Origin: Dipylidium caninum | Taxonomy: Eukaryota > Platyhelminthes > Cestoda > Cyclophyllidea > Dipylidiidae | Reading direction: 5' to 3' | Length of the DNA: 64,000 nt | Assembly (NCBI GenBank): GCA_017562135.1 | Contig: QEYB01001314.1 | Span: 1-64,000 of the forward strand | Shown: positions 50,401-62,900 of the stretch, piece by piece | Layout: each line of letters starts with the position of its first letter | Position numbering within the stretch: position 1 is the stretch's first letter | Translations under genes and position numbers: made by a program | Notes under the pieces: generated by a model | Seen by the model: the letters and a program-made list of their open reading frames with translations, nothing else | What the model was told of the DNA's origin: nothing | The model's database searches: none

Positions 50401-52588
50401 TGTTGTAGGCGACTTCATCATCTACCGACTTGGCGGACATCGATCAGGCAGAACCGGTTGTCTGTGTCACCTGCTCAACGGAGGTCAATATGCGCCATGC
50501 CCTTCGGCACATGGAAAAGTGTTTCCAAAAGGTTTGTTTGGCGTCCCTCCCCTCCCTCTTCCCTCCTTCTTCAGTTTTACAAGAAGGCGATTGGTCGTTG
50601 CCATCTTTCATTTAGTATTCATTGATTGGTGTCCCGTCCGGCGTCCTGTCATTTACTATCACGCCCGGACACGTGGCAGAGGTCTTTCGATTACTATATT
50701 CTCTGCTTTAGTTTATGCTACTGGCTCAGTCGATTCAAAAACTTGCAACATTATTTTCTGTTCGTTTTCTCAGAATGTTACAGATTCTATTGGTCACACC
50801 AGTGTTCACTGTCCCTTTCTTCCCCTCTCCCCTACCCCCAACGCAATGAACACCTTAGTCTATTTACTGAATTGACTAACCTCTTTATTTGTCACAATCT
50901 CTCTCCAGTTATCGTCTGAAGCGCCGTCGACTATAGGTTCATTCTTTGGTTCCGTTGCCAATCCTGCAAGTTCATGAAAACTCTCCCACGTGAACTTTTT
51001 ACTAAGGGGTGAGAGGGAGAGACTTAGGGGTTTGCCACTCGAGACAAACGGTATTGTGTTGATGCCGTCTTAGCACCAAAGTGTCTGTGTAGAGGCGGGG
51101 GTTCAGTACAAATATAGTGATATGGCCGTCTAGGTCTATGACTTCTCTTCCCACCGAAAGTTGGGAAAACATGGACCGTTTAAGATTATAAAAGGTGTGT
51201 GTTTGGTCATATTTCATTAAACTAACGCTACACCCGGGTGTGATAGGACATCTCACTACGTTAATTCTTCGCTAACCATGTGTACGTGTGTCTACTTGAC
51301 TATATTTCGCATGTGTTAACAAAATACCTGGTGGCTGAATTCCCCGGCTTGGTCTTCCAGTACCAATTACATAAAAATCAGTTTAAGCGGAAGGGCAAAC
51401 AAGGTTCCAAACTCAGACATTCCGGAACAATTGTTTTGCTCTCTACCTGTCTCCATTTTCGGAGTACAGCTTCAGCAGTACAGATTTCCAACAATCTTTC
51501 AACAGTTGGGGTTGGTTGAACAGTTATTTATTTGGGGGTTGGTAACGCCTGCGTCCGCATTGCCTAACCTAGCGCCACATGCGTTCTGTACTTTCAATCA
51601 GGTGATGACCCACTTTTGAATGAACGTAGTGATCAGCACCAATAATCGCACTTTTCATGGTTGCACTTAGACTCTGCTGTCCTTTCGACTTTAGATGTAT
51701 CCGATGCAGCACATGAAACGTATTGGGTTTGGCCTATTGCATATTATTCGGTCGTCAGTTCATCCTTTGTGTGTAGCGCATGAGACATGGATGTGGAGTG
51801 AGACTGGGGTCGACCCGAAATCCGTTGGGCGGTAATGATGTTTTCCGAGGGCTTAATAAACCACACACATCTTTTTCTTCTTTATACCAGATGGAAAGCG
51901 CTTCATTATTGTGCTCGAGCCAACGTGAGCAGTCACGCGGCACACCGCTCTTCTGTGATGCCTACGACTCACACGCGAAGGCCTATTGCAAACGCCTACG
52001 TGCTGTATGTGAGCATGTAAAAGAGCCCAAGTACGCTGCCGATGCTATCTGCGGTTTCCCACTAGTTGAAGACGTCTTCGCCCCAACAGAGCGCTTTTGT
52101 TGCACCCTTCGACAAAAGTGCACTCGTCATGTTGGGTGGGAGAGGAAGAAACGCGCATACATCGACATGGAGCGCTATCGACAGGTGGGTTTGCAGCTCG
52201 AGTTCACGTCCTGCAACTCAAGCCTGCTCTTCATTGACATCCATCGACATCACAGTCTCAAAATAACCGCAGCCGTTGCAAGCTGCGTGCTCACAAACAC
52301 CATTCCGCTTACATACCACTATCTGAATGCCATTTGTCCGCATTAAAATGTAGTTACCCCGGGGATCGAACTCTACGACAGATTCTAATACTGATCTGAT
52401 GATTTCAGCTAATCAGGTTAGATGAATTGCTGCAAGAAGAAGCTCGACTGCAGCGATCCCTATCCCAGCGTGCAGGAATCCTCGGCATTGTACTAAACCG
52501 TACCATTGACGAAGAAAAACGAGAGAAACAAAGACCCAGACAGTCCCCCCAGACAATAACCGCTTGCAATACCCCCAACCATGTATAA
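44415..52588 (+). CDS. CXXC1: CXXC1/CFP1-like chromatin protein (SET1 complex subunit), C-terminal exons
   Basis: CFP1 recruits SET1 H3K4 methyltransferase to CpG islands. Exons: 45,266-45,654 (basic linker, then [12 protein letters not shown]...KYCSKKCG), 49,195-49,426 (RLDRFLPE then coiled coil, [20 protein letters not shown]), 50,409-50,531 ([20 protein letters not shown]), 51,891-52,184 ([27 protein letters not shown]) and 52,409-52,588 ([24 protein letters not shown], stop). All junctions are phase-consistent and give 405 residues. Order and the Cys/His positions match the CFP1 C-terminal domain that binds SET1. An acidic exon upstream (about 44,415-44,606: [24 protein letters not shown]) fits the acidic region of CFP1, but its ends are uncertain. 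No PHD or CXXC domain exons were found upstream. Introns are 0.2-3.5 kb. It ends tail-to-tail with eIF5. Confidence 0.88.
45655..49194 (+). other. 3.5-kb CXXC1 intron with coding-like fragments
   Basis: Between the KYCSKKCG exon and the coiled-coil exon, with GTGAGT donor and CCGTAG acceptor; the split codon AG|G is restored. Inside on the same strand are three coding-looking pieces: 47,256-47,346 ([20 protein letters not shown] after a CATAG acceptor), 48,631-48,734 ([20 protein letters not shown] after TTTTTAG) and the zinc-ribbon-like exon at 48,846-48,915. Confidence 0.5.
48846..48915 (+). CDS. Zinc-ribbon-like exon inside a CXXC1 intron
   Basis: 70-nt open segment preceded by CGTTTCAG and followed by GTGAGA, reading [24 protein letters not shown]. 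The CPxC...C.CG spacing resembles the C-terminal zinc ribbon of TFIIIC subunit GTF3C4 and similar ribbons. Seventy bases cannot prove this. The other possible exons upstream do not join it in phase, so it may be a nested gene, a relic, or chance. Confidence 0.3.
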
Positions 52589-52595
52589 ATTAGGT

Positions 52596-52601
52596 AATAA
52601 A
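52596..52601 (+). terminator. Polyadenylation signal AATAAA after CXXC1
   Basis: Canonical AATAAA seven bases past the TAA at 52,586-52,588, which predicts a very short 3' UTR and keeps the transcript clear of the convergent eIF5 gene ending at 52,721. Confidence 0.6.
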
Positions 52602-52720
52602 AGACTCGACCAAATTAAGCGATATTGTGTCTTCGAACTGGTAACAAACAACACTTGTCAGATGAAACAGTGATAATTCCGACAAAAGGTGTATTTAACT
52701 AAACAGCAAATGACGTTAAA

Positions 52721-54108
52721 CTAGATGGCATCTATGTCCAAATCATCGTCGCTTTCTTCATCTGTTTCACCGGCATGAGACTGCGTCGGTTTGAGTGAAA
52801 CCTCAACGGCATTCGAAGACCTAAGCTGAGCCTCACTTTCGTCACAGACACCGTTATCCTCTTCTTCACTGTCATCTGACTCGGTGTCAGCCTCTTTCAG
52901 CCAAGTAATCATGGGTGCACAAGTATTTGCAATTTTTCCTGCCAGAGTCTTGGAGACGTAACGTTTCGCCAACTAAAAATACTGTGAGGCTTTATATAAA
53001 ACGTACATTTTTCTCGAACCACGAAAGAATAACCTCTTCCTCCACGATATCGCAGTCGTAGAGTTCCTTAAGAATATGACAAGATTTGGGCAACAATTCA
53101 TCGGAATGCTTCTCAATCAAGCTCGCCATGGCACCCAGAACGTATCCTTGTGTCTTGTGTTGTTGGTCACCAACACGAGTAAACTGCAGGAAGACGGGTT
53201 TATAGCGTTTAATGTCTGTCAGGATCGCCTTTGGATCAGACAACAAAACCTCGGCGACGACTAACACAGACCGGACACCCAAATTTAAACGTTGAGCTTC
53301 GTCTCTCAGTTGCTGGCCACGCGACTCAACGTCGTTAGCCTGTTTATATTGGGTAATTAGTTTAAAAAACATGTTGGCTCGTTCCGTCTCAGTCTTTTCA
53401 ATGTCGGCGTTGAGTGTCAGATTTCGCGCCATTTCCGACAGTTCAGCAAGGCGCCTCTTTTGAGCCTCTTCGGTAGTGTCTTCCCCCCAATCAACATCTT
53501 CATCATCAGAGAGGCTCTGACTATTTCGCCCCTCATCTCCGGCGGGCGACTGCTCACCATCTTCGGGTTGCTGATCCTTTACATTCTTAGTTTTTCGTAA
53601 TTTTTTGCCCCTTTTTCCGACTTGAGTGGACTCATCTTCTGGAGGGTTCTTGATAATGAACTGCGTTAGGCGATGTCTCGGATCGAGTTGTCCCCGATTC
53701 CCACATGCTGTACAGGCTGTGTTGACAACACCAGCTCTGACTTTGACATGGAGAGTCGTTTCCGGATTCCCACAATTCGGGCATAACACGAACTTGTTAA
53801 TAAAGCCGAAAAGCAACTCTTGAAGCCGGGCTGTATCGTGTGCACCGTTTACTATGTACCTGTCATTCTTGTCGTCAACATGTATCTGAGCGCCCAGCTC
53901 ACAGCCGAAATATTTAGTTACATCTAAATTTCGATTTAAAAAACACGAACGTACAGATTGGTTTCCGGTACAAACGTTTGGCAATATCCGTAACATTTAC
54001 TATCACCGTTTTGATTCCATTTCCTTTGCCTTCGACCTTAGCCGAGAGTTGGGGCATCTTGTACCGATAAAAGGCGTCGGAAACGTTTTGATTGATATTG
54101 AGTTCCAT
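52721..54108 (-). CDS. EIF5: Eukaryotic translation initiation factor 5
   Basis: GTPase-activating protein for eIF2 in the 43S pre-initiation complex. Complete in three exons: 53,955-54,108 ([20 protein letters not shown] start), 53,007-53,923 and 52,721-52,972; 1,323 nt, 440 residues against 431 in human. The N-terminal domain has YRYKMP and [11 protein letters not shown], with the catalytic arginine-finger region around Arg-15, then the zinc ribbon [10 protein letters not shown]...ACTACG. A Lys-rich/acidic linker carries [11 protein letters not shown]. The C-terminal W2 domain has [20 protein letters not shown] and AKRYVSK, and ends in the acidic tail DDDLDIDAI, nearly identical to the human end. 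Introns are only 31 bp (53,924-53,954) and 34 bp (52,973-53,006); both restore conserved residues ([29 protein letters not shown]). No frame damage. Confidence 0.97.
52973..53006 (-). other. 34-bp intron in eIF5
   Basis: GTACGT donor and TTTTTAG acceptor on the minus strand. Without splicing the frame would stop after four more residues; splicing restores [11 protein letters not shown]. Confidence 0.93.
53924..53954 (-). other. 31-bp intron in eIF5
   Basis: GTACGT donor, AATTTAG acceptor on the minus strand. Removal restores the conserved [10 protein letters not shown], where human has [10 protein letters not shown], so the boundary is secure. Confidence 0.93.
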
Positions 54109-55345
54109 TTTTCATGAAAACAGCTACCATCAGCTTCTGAGTTGTTGCAGGCTTCAACCATGTAACGGTGAGCTGGGTTATGCAAAAACTGATCAAATCT
54201 AGAAAAAGATCAAGAAGACCACGCATACACAAATGGACGAGCGCACGGGATACCCAGAACGAGCAACGGGAATGTTCAGTTAAGCTAAACAAAAGTACTA
54301 AAAATACAACCTCTGAAAACACATGGCTCATTCCTAGATTTAACAGATACAACCGAAATGCAACCAAAATTATGCCAACTGCTAAATGATACCGCCTTCT
54401 CAGGAACTTTGAAAAATTGAGATGATAATGGAGAAAAACGGCAATTTTTTCAAGAAAGCTAGCTTGACAATGAACGCAAAAACGTTCAGGCAATATTTTT
54501 GACTCCGAAACGCGTTTACGGTTTCTATTATAGTTCCGATGCCGCATTTGAATGGAGGGCTTGAGCAACTTTCAGTGAAATAGAGTACGTCCACAAAAGC
54601 CTATGACCAAACAATACGCTCAATTTGCGAATTTTCATGTAATACAGTTATCGCAGTTCCCTAACCATCCGAATTTCAGACAACAACACCAATGCGAAAT
54701 CCTTGATCAAAACGTTTAACGCCGGGCGATTTTTTAGCAATTTTGGTGACGATTCAAATTAGAAATTTTTCAACTTGCGACAGGTCCATGCACAACCAAA
54801 TCGCTTCAAATAGACATCCCTATTTGAAGCTCCGTGGCTTCATCGACGAACTAAAATGAACATTTTGCAAAATATCGCATTCACTCAAATCAAAAGCATC
54901 GTAAATATGTGCTGGTGGGATTATTGTACGCATCGATTTAATTGCGCTTTACGGCAAAAGCATGGGCGGATGTAATGCCATTCATATAGCATTCAAACAT
55001 CCTCAAATAACATGGTATACTGCGCCATCATTTGTTTGTTCTTACGACGCCGAGTGTGCTGCCTAAAAAACATTTTTATCGACGTTTATATTTCCACTGC
55101 TCGGCGATACGATGTGGACGGTTTTTCGAAATGGGCAATTGTCATTAGAGTAAGGTTGGGTTGTTTGCTTCCGGACGGAAGCATTTGGAGCCAGAAAATA
55201 TCGTTATACGCCGGATTGTAATTAGACACAATTTTAAGCGGGTAAGAGGTATATTATACACACCCTTATTCGGTGTGTTAAAATGCACTTTCAATTTGAC
55301 GTCAAGTAGCCTTGGTGGCCACTTCTATTTTGCAGCAGTTTCGGA
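54109..55345. other. Divergent intergenic region between eIF5 and the HAD phosphatase
   Basis: Head-to-head spacing of about 1.2 kb, expected to hold both promoters. No TATA box or other element stands out convincingly. A minus-strand open frame of 176 codons (54,038-54,568) overlaps the eIF5 start and matches nothing. Confidence 0.5.
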
Positions 55346-57080
55346 ATGCAAGAGAAGTCCTTGGTGACTCACGTCATTTTTGATCTTGATGGGCTTCTTA
55401 TTAACTCTGAAAAGATATACACCCGCCAACTATCAAAGTTCCTTTCAAAACATGGCAAAAAATTCACTTATCATGCTAAACAGCTTATGATGGGGCGAAA
55501 ACCACTAGAAGCCGCCGAAGCATTGCGGGAAGAGTATAATCTACCGATGGATGCTAAAGAATTGCTAGAAGAATATAGAAAGGAACTGCCGCTCGAGATC
55601 TGGCACTCGGCTGCTCTAATGCCTGGAGCACAAAAGCTGATCGAATATTTCTGGCGCCATTCTATCCCAATGGCGATTGCAACCGGTTCTCATTCTTCTC
55701 AGGTTCCACACAAAATGTGGAACCAGAGTGATATATGGCAGCATATACATCACGTAGTTGCGGCTGGCGACGACCCGGAGGTACGTATTTGTATTTATTT
55801 TTTTCAAATTACTTTCTCTGGCTTTCTCTGCCTCGTTTTCGCTTCTTGTAGGTATTGGTTTTTTGTCATTTATCGCTTTCCCTCATTACGTGCTATGTAT
55901 GATAAATTACTGTTTTTTCAGTATGCGGGGTTTAATTGTTTTAACAGCTTTACTTACTAATTTACTCCTCTTTGTCTTTTAATAGGCTTTGCCCTTTATT
56001 TTATCTCATCTATTGGTTGTTATTTGAAAAGCCAGCTTTACTGTTGCTTATGTTATTACACTCTCACCACGTGACCTTAATAATATCCATTGAGGTCTCC
56101 GAAAATAAAAGTATATAAACATCGAATTGGAAAGGATTATTTTTTTGCAAGTTAATATGTTTCACAAGGGTTAATTACAACTCGTGTATTTTACATGAAA
56201 ACTTTCCCATCCTTAGTACCTCGGTTTGCTAAGACTGATATGATCATGATTTATCCCTTTGTCTTCATCTTGTCTAATTCTGTTCTTTGATTTTTCTCGT
56301 TCCCCTGATAGTTTAGAGAATATATGCTTTCATCCTTCAATGTTTTAGCTCTAATGTAACAATCGAACATTTGCTTTCTTTAATTTATATTCCATATTCT
56401 CACTTTTTCCTATTTTTTCGCTTTGTTTTACCTCCTGTGAATTTTTTCAACAATCTTATTATTTTTTCCTCGGGGTATATTATAAGGGCTTAGTGATCCG
56501 GACTCCTGATATCCATTGTGACAAAATATGTTTGGCAATATGAATGCAGTCTATATGCAAAGGTGCTTGGACCAATTCGATCTAAATTTACATTCCGGCC
56601 ATTGTAAATCTATCCGAAACAAAAACGATTCAAGTAACATCTGTGTTGTGATTAACGCTTCAATTTTTCTGAATATTTCTCTTATACTTTTTAAAGTTCG
56701 TGAGGTAATATAATTCATGACCGGACCGCTTTAGTCTAGAATCTTATGTTCTAGTTAGTGAACTGTCCATACGAACTCAATTTTCTTCATTCCCGTAGGT
56801 TAATCGGGGCAAGCCCGCACCGGACGTCTTTGTTGTGGCTTTGAAGCGATTCAACGATCCCTTGGCCAGTGCTGAGACGACCCTAGTGTTCGAGGATGCC
56901 TGGAACGGAGTGCAGGCTGGTTTGACGGCGGGTATGCACGTAGTTTGGGTGCCTGAGGCCGAAGAGGTGGCTGGATTCTCGTTTGATACCATTCTAGCTG
57001 AAGAGGCAAAATCCCGTATCATTCGATTAACGAGTCTCGAGGAGTTCGACCCAAAACTTTTTGGTTTGCCACCCTCCTAG
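55346..57080 (+). CDS. PUDP: Pseudouridine-5'-phosphatase-like HAD hydrolase
   Basis: Haloacid-dehalogenase phosphatase; in human, PUDP (HDHD1) dephosphorylates pseudouridine 5'-monophosphate. Two exons, 55,346-55,780 (145 codons) and 56,799-57,080 (93 codons plus stop), joined in phase 0 give 238 residues (human 228). Motif I FDLDGLLINSE (the two catalytic Asp at residues about 13 and 15), helical cap domain, motif II AIATGSHSS, motif III Lys in NRGKPAPDVF, and motif IV LVFEDAWNGVQAGLTAGM. The end ...EFDPKLFGLPPS matches human FQPELFGLPS closely. Donor GTACGT after GDDPE, acceptor CCGTAG. The start is the first ATG in frame just before THVIFDLDG; a non-coding upstream exon cannot be excluded. 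Exact substrate is inferred from family. Confidence 0.94.
55781..56798 (+). other. 1.0-kb intron of the HAD phosphatase
   Basis: T-rich intron between GDDPE and VNRGKPAPD with GTACGT donor and TTCCCGTAG acceptor. No further exon or repeat recognised inside. Confidence 0.85.
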
Positions 57081-59923
57081 AAGCCGATAAGTCTACGAAA
57101 TGGTAATTTCTATGACCCATTTTGCACCATATACTTAACCTCAAACTATGCAACATCCTGAATGCTTCTTTATCTTAAAGGTAGTGCCAATATTGATTAT
57201 CGTGTGTTACCTACTTTTTGGATACAAACTAGTGGATAACTTGCTGTGGCCGCATAGTACTGTGGCATTTGCTCACTATTTCAACATACGAAGACCTTAA
57301 ATGTGGTTCCCACCCGTTATTAGGGCCTTAGGTGCATACATACATTTCTGGATACATGCGTACTTAGTTGGGTGGCTGGTGTTGACAACTTGTGCCATTC
57401 ATTGTTTTAGTGTCCAAAAATTGGTCCTCACCATCATGAACCGCCGTAAAATTTTTTAAACATTTACTTGTACTTTTCATCACTAACTGATTATTAATTG
57501 TCCATAAAGACCTGTCTTAAATTGTAGAGTCTTTGTAAAAAACCACAATTTGAAACAATCTAACCGAATGTGACTTGTTTTTTACATCCATTGTGCATGC
57601 ACCCTGCACAGGGTTGAATAATTTGTTCCGTTTTCATGTTTTATTGGAAGAAGTGTTTAGGCCTCTGGTAGTAGATATACGTACTTTAGTGATGATGTAT
57701 TAGGTGTGTACATTAGTTTACCTTAGAAACATGGAACTGATAAATGGACACGTGTCAAATTCGGTACCTTTGAGACATACCGATTAGTCAAAATTTATGT
57801 ATTAAAATGCTCATCCTCATTAGCCAGTAAGGGCATTTTCTACATAAACTATCGTGAGATTGCTTCTGAATTTTCATTTTCCGGGACCTTTTTTGGTTTA
57901 CTGTTTATGCTTTCAATCACAGATAGAACAATTTTTAAGCCGTTTACTGACTGCGACCCAAGTCGCTTACTCACTTGCAACACGTTATTCCGGCAGCAGT
58001 AGCTACCATTGTCAAATAGGAGAAATTGGAATGTCCCGTTAATAATGGATGCCCAAACCGCGAGTTGTATATACATAGATCAAAGTAAATAAAAGAAGTG
58101 TTAAATGACTTGATCCTTCGTCTCACCCGATCACTATACATTGCAACGGCTTTCATGTTTGAGAATGGAGGGAACATTGTGCCGCGCGGCAAGTACTGGG
58201 TTGTTTGTAGTATTTGCAGCAAGTGTTTTTAGCAATATCAGAGATTACAGCCTATTCAAGATATCTTTACACGAATTAGTCCAGATGCCGTTGCTACTCT
58301 AGGTATTGTTCTCCTGAAGGCGTTACGAGGTTGGGTCGCGCTAACGCGCATGGGTACTAGACTATCTCTTAGTGATATTTCTCAGGACGTCAGAAATAAG
58401 CTAGCGACTAGGACACCATTCTGGTCCTTCTTTTCCCTTATTTTGCCCCGATTGGTTATGAGTTATCCCTTCACTCGAAACAGGTGTATTCAGGCGTCAA
58501 AAGGACGAAGTTGGTGCTGGTGCATTGAGGAGCATTAAAGTAGTACAACATTAGCACTTATTTTTGAATGCCAATTTTGTTTCGCAAAGTCGCGGAGAAT
58601 CATATCATTAGAATACAAGATGTTACAGGGGAACTTGAGGAATGTTGAATGAAGTTAGAGAGATTGGAAATACGCTTCGGTGCATTCTGGGCGTGTATTG
58701 CGACATTGATCTCTTTTGTAGTAGTCCGAGGTGTTTTAGCTGCCGTTCTACTGATCTTTTTTATTTTACTAATATTAGGTTTGCAGTAAATGCAAGGCAA
58801 CATACATAGGAAATTATTATTACTGATGGAGGGGTGATTACTAATGTTGAGTTAATCAATCCCTTCCATAATCATGAGAAAGCAAACGATGGAATGAAAT
58901 CGATAAAACCCTGATATGTCAAATATACTCTGTCAAGAACGAGGAATAAATTAAACTACTTTTGAGATGAAAAGAATCCTAAAGTCACTTCAAGACCGGT
59001 AAATTCGAAGCAAGACAAAGGGTGCAAGCGCATTAGCGAGGGTAGCAGGATGCTAACTGGGATTCTTATACCGCTGAATAAGTGTACAGAACCACAAGCG
59101 ACTTTTTCGAGATGTCCCAGTTAACCGGCTTAATTAAGATGTCCAGTTGCTTGTGGGGAATGAAGCGTGGTAACTATATATCAGCTTTGGAAACTATTCA
59201 GCATGATCTACGTCCGATGTGGACCCTAAGCTGGGTCCTGTGGAGTTCGCGTTGGCACAAAGCATTAGAAAATAATTTGGGACGATCTATTTCATGCCTA
59301 ACTGCCGGCTGCTAATAATTTGGAATCAAACCTTGGAGTCAACAGAGTAGACGAGTTTATGGTAAGGAAGTACTGGTAAAAATCTACGCCAATGTTGTTA
59401 GCTATGTGGTGAAGTTACAATTGTTGGCAATGGTTTAATCTAATAGCGTGGTCGAATGCGAAAACGGGCTTGATATTATTTGTTGCGAGATATGATCTCA
59501 ATAGGCCGTAAAGCGATATTCTGCAGCATAAAATTAAAGAGCAGCTCGTCCGCCCCTTCGCGCGATAATAAAATTGTAGTGAACGATCAGTAGCCCAAAA
59601 AGCTCGGTGCTTATGCTTGCAGATATCTGGGATAAAATAGGATTTGCTTAGAAGAAGAATATAACGATGGGGATATATTCATATTGTTGACTTTTCAAAA
59701 TTAAAATTATCAAAAAAATTAAACAACTGTAGTTCAATTTATTTGAAAGGAGTCCAGCAACATTGTGAAGGCGATTATAGTGTTAGTTCGGTCTATTTTA
59801 CCATTTAATGTCCTTTAAGAAACGCCGCATAATTAGATATGGCTCTGGAATCGGAAGTTGCGCATAGTAATTGATTTTTTAACATTATCAACTCTCATTA
59901 GTATTTTTTGAGCATGTATTTAG
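57081..59923. other. Intergenic region and probable 5' part of the Munc18 gene
   Basis: Holds the 3' end of the HAD phosphatase and, somewhere, the first coding exon of the Munc18 gene (about 20-30 residues before PEGRAKNWRVL), which I could not identify. AT-rich; no other gene supported. Confidence 0.45.
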
Positions 59924-62900
59924 TCCTGAAGGTAGGGCTAAGAATTGGCGGGTTCTTGTTTTGGATGAGCACTCAACAGCAATAGTGTCCTCGTGTTTCA
60001 GAATGCAAGATATAATGGATACAGGAATTACATGTATGCATAATAGTTAACGCAAATTTTTTTTACAAGTGGTTGAGAACATTATGAAAAAGAGGCGGGT
60101 CTTACCCATGGAAGCCATTTACATCCTTGAGCCGTGCAAAGAAGTAGCATAAATTCTTATTTGAAAATTGCTTCAGTCTGTTACTCATCTACTTAGAGAT
60201 TTTTCAAAAAACCCGAAAAATTACACCGCTGCATATGTCTACTTTACGATTGGTACGTCAATTTAAAGTTGCGGCTTTTACTGTTAGCATTTTAATTTAT
60301 ATACTCATCTCCGTACAATCGAGCTTTAACACGGATTCCTTGTGTTTAATTGCCCCCCATCACTTGGCAATAAAAGTCATTCTACTTCATCTTTTATTTA
60401 AATTGATTTGGCATATCTTCAATAAGCATTTGATTTTCTGCTCGATGTTTTTTATTATCTCGCCTTGTAGCTTGTTCAGACGAGATTCTTCGCCAAATTT
60501 CGGCATCTGGCTGTGTGAGACATTTTAAAACTCTCACTGTGCTTAATATCGGCTTTTTGCCTATTGAATCCCACATATTTTCAATAAATTGTCGCGACAC
60601 GGCTTGGCTTTATACCTCTCCCGTGGGACGTGTGCCCGATATGAACAATCGTCTCGAAATTCTGGCGGAACAAATTGCCACTCTATGTGTTACTTTGAAC
60701 GAATTCCCAAAAATTCGATATAGAAAGTGAGTCATCAAAAAATTAGCCTTGCATTGCAAGGCCTCCATATTTGTTACCAAATTTTAAACCATTTTCATAA
60801 AAATTAATTGGCACTTGTCATCATTCAGGCAGGTGTTGAATTAGTTATGTGAGCTGAGTATTGGACTAGCGTTCTCGATGACAATTACTCCCTTTCTCAA
60901 CGACATTAAACAAGCGAACACATGGAGCAATCACCCATGTTTGTTTAATTTTTAGGCGTGCGCGTAATCTTGAGTTAGCACAATTTGTCCAAATAAAGTT
61001 AGGAAAACTCAAGGAGGACAATCCCCAGCTGGGTCAAGTAGGCTGAACTCCTGCATTCTTATAATATGATTTTCCACGCTGCTTCATGGTTCGATATCTG
61101 ACAAACCTTTAGCCTTCTTATGGACATACTGTCTTTCTCGGTATTACCCTTTACCAATTAGGCGATATAACTTGTTATTTAGAAGCGAAATATGTAGGTC
61201 GGATTTTAGCCTACCTAATACTTGACATTACTAGCCCCTGTTGTGTGTAGGGCCCTCATAAAGATCGGAGCATTCTCCTCATTCTGGACCGCGGATTCGA
61301 CCCTTTAACACCAATTCTACACGATCTTACTTTGCAGTCGTTAATTCGAGATCTCAAGGAGATCCACGGCAACAATTACATGTGAGTTTTACTCATTTCA
61401 CCATAAAAACACTATAATCATCTTATTCTTCGGTATTTAGATACGGAAAAGGGCAAACGTTTGAGCTGACGGGTAAGGATAAGTTGTGGAGTGAATATCG
61501 CAATGAACATATCGCCGATGTATCAAAGTAATGAAAAATTTCATTTCACACACATGTGTAGGTCTCTACCCACTCGTCTTCGGGTGTTTGCAGAAAGCAA
61601 ACAGCACTTTTTCAATTCTAAGAAGAAGGCCAATGAAATAACTAGCGGTACAGTTAGCCTGCACGGCTCACAGGAGTCAATTAATAGCGTGGGCACAATC
61701 TCCTCAGGTGTTGTGAATTACGGTGCCGATTTACCCTCAGACAGTTCCCCTAACATCCCAAAATCCACCACCGCTGGCAGTCTGAGAGCTCTTCAGACCA
61801 TGGTGCATGAAATGCCTCAGTACCAGAAGGAGGCGGCCAGCTATAATGCTCTAGTGTCCATCACCGACTACTGCCTCTCCGCCTGCCGCGAGAATATAAA
61901 TAGTATTTGCGCTGTTGAACAGGTATATGGCTTTTTTTCTTCTGAAATATGGTAATAGTTTTTGGATGAGTTAAAAATTAACCCCTTCTCTATTTGTTAC
62001 TTCATGCAAACAAGTACGACTTCCGCCTCTGACCCTGAACTTAGAAAGTGCCTTTCCAAATTAGCCCCAGCATGTACTACTATCAGGCGTACTTATTAAC
62101 CGCTGGCTCTTTCCTCAATTCCTGTAGGATTTGGCTATGGGACAGACTGCACAAGGTGAAGCAATACAGAATCCAATGATGGTCTTGGTGAACGTATTGA
62201 AACCCGACTCTATGTCTGAGATGGACAGATTTCGACTGATTTTAACATATATTTTGACACAGGGTAGGCCACCTACTAACCTTGCGGCTACTTTTTCAAA
62301 CTGAGAACAGCCTATTCTAGCACTGTTTAGCTCTTTTTTGTCTTTGTTACCGCTAAGTGTTGATATTTGTCCAAAGATTTAAGAGAAACTAGACAACAAG
62401 TATACCTGAAACTTCTAACCAGCTCATCTTACCAAGTCAAGCAAGCTTTATCCCCATAATCTTCGTTAATTCCACTATTTGTCTGATGAACACTTGTGAT
62501 TTTGACAACTTTGCAGGTGGCATAATGGAGGCTAATTTGGAGAAGCTGCTTGATTACGCTCGGCTCTCATTGACCTACAAGTCCCTTGTGACGGCAATGT
62601 CCTCCATTGTTGGCGTTCGTCTGATTTCCAGCATTGTAGGTCTATCTCCACTCTTTCCATTAGCTCTTAGCGTCACACCATGACAAAATGACAAAACAAC
62701 TACAATTATCGGGCTTGTTTCAATTGGTATTCAGTTGTTCTGCCAAGAAAAAAAAACAAGCGTAATCTTGATGTTCTAAATCACCTACTGTGTTAGCTAA
62801 AAAAGTGCGTTCGTTAGCATCCTGCCATTTCAATTCCGGGTTTTGCGCTAAATTACATTTCGTTATAAGCTGCTTTTCTGCATAACTCTAATGAAGAGTT

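Noticed and set aside
54038..54568. 176-codon minus-strand frame overlapping the eIF5 start
   Set aside because: It runs out of frame across the secure eIF5 first exon and has no recognised domain; treated as a shadow frame plus upstream AT-rich DNA.
60235..60528. 97-codon frame starting MSTLRLVRQFK
   Set aside because: It reads through a Munc18 exon in the wrong frame and its intron; the correct frame gives NYTAAYVYFTI joined to ACSDEILRQ.
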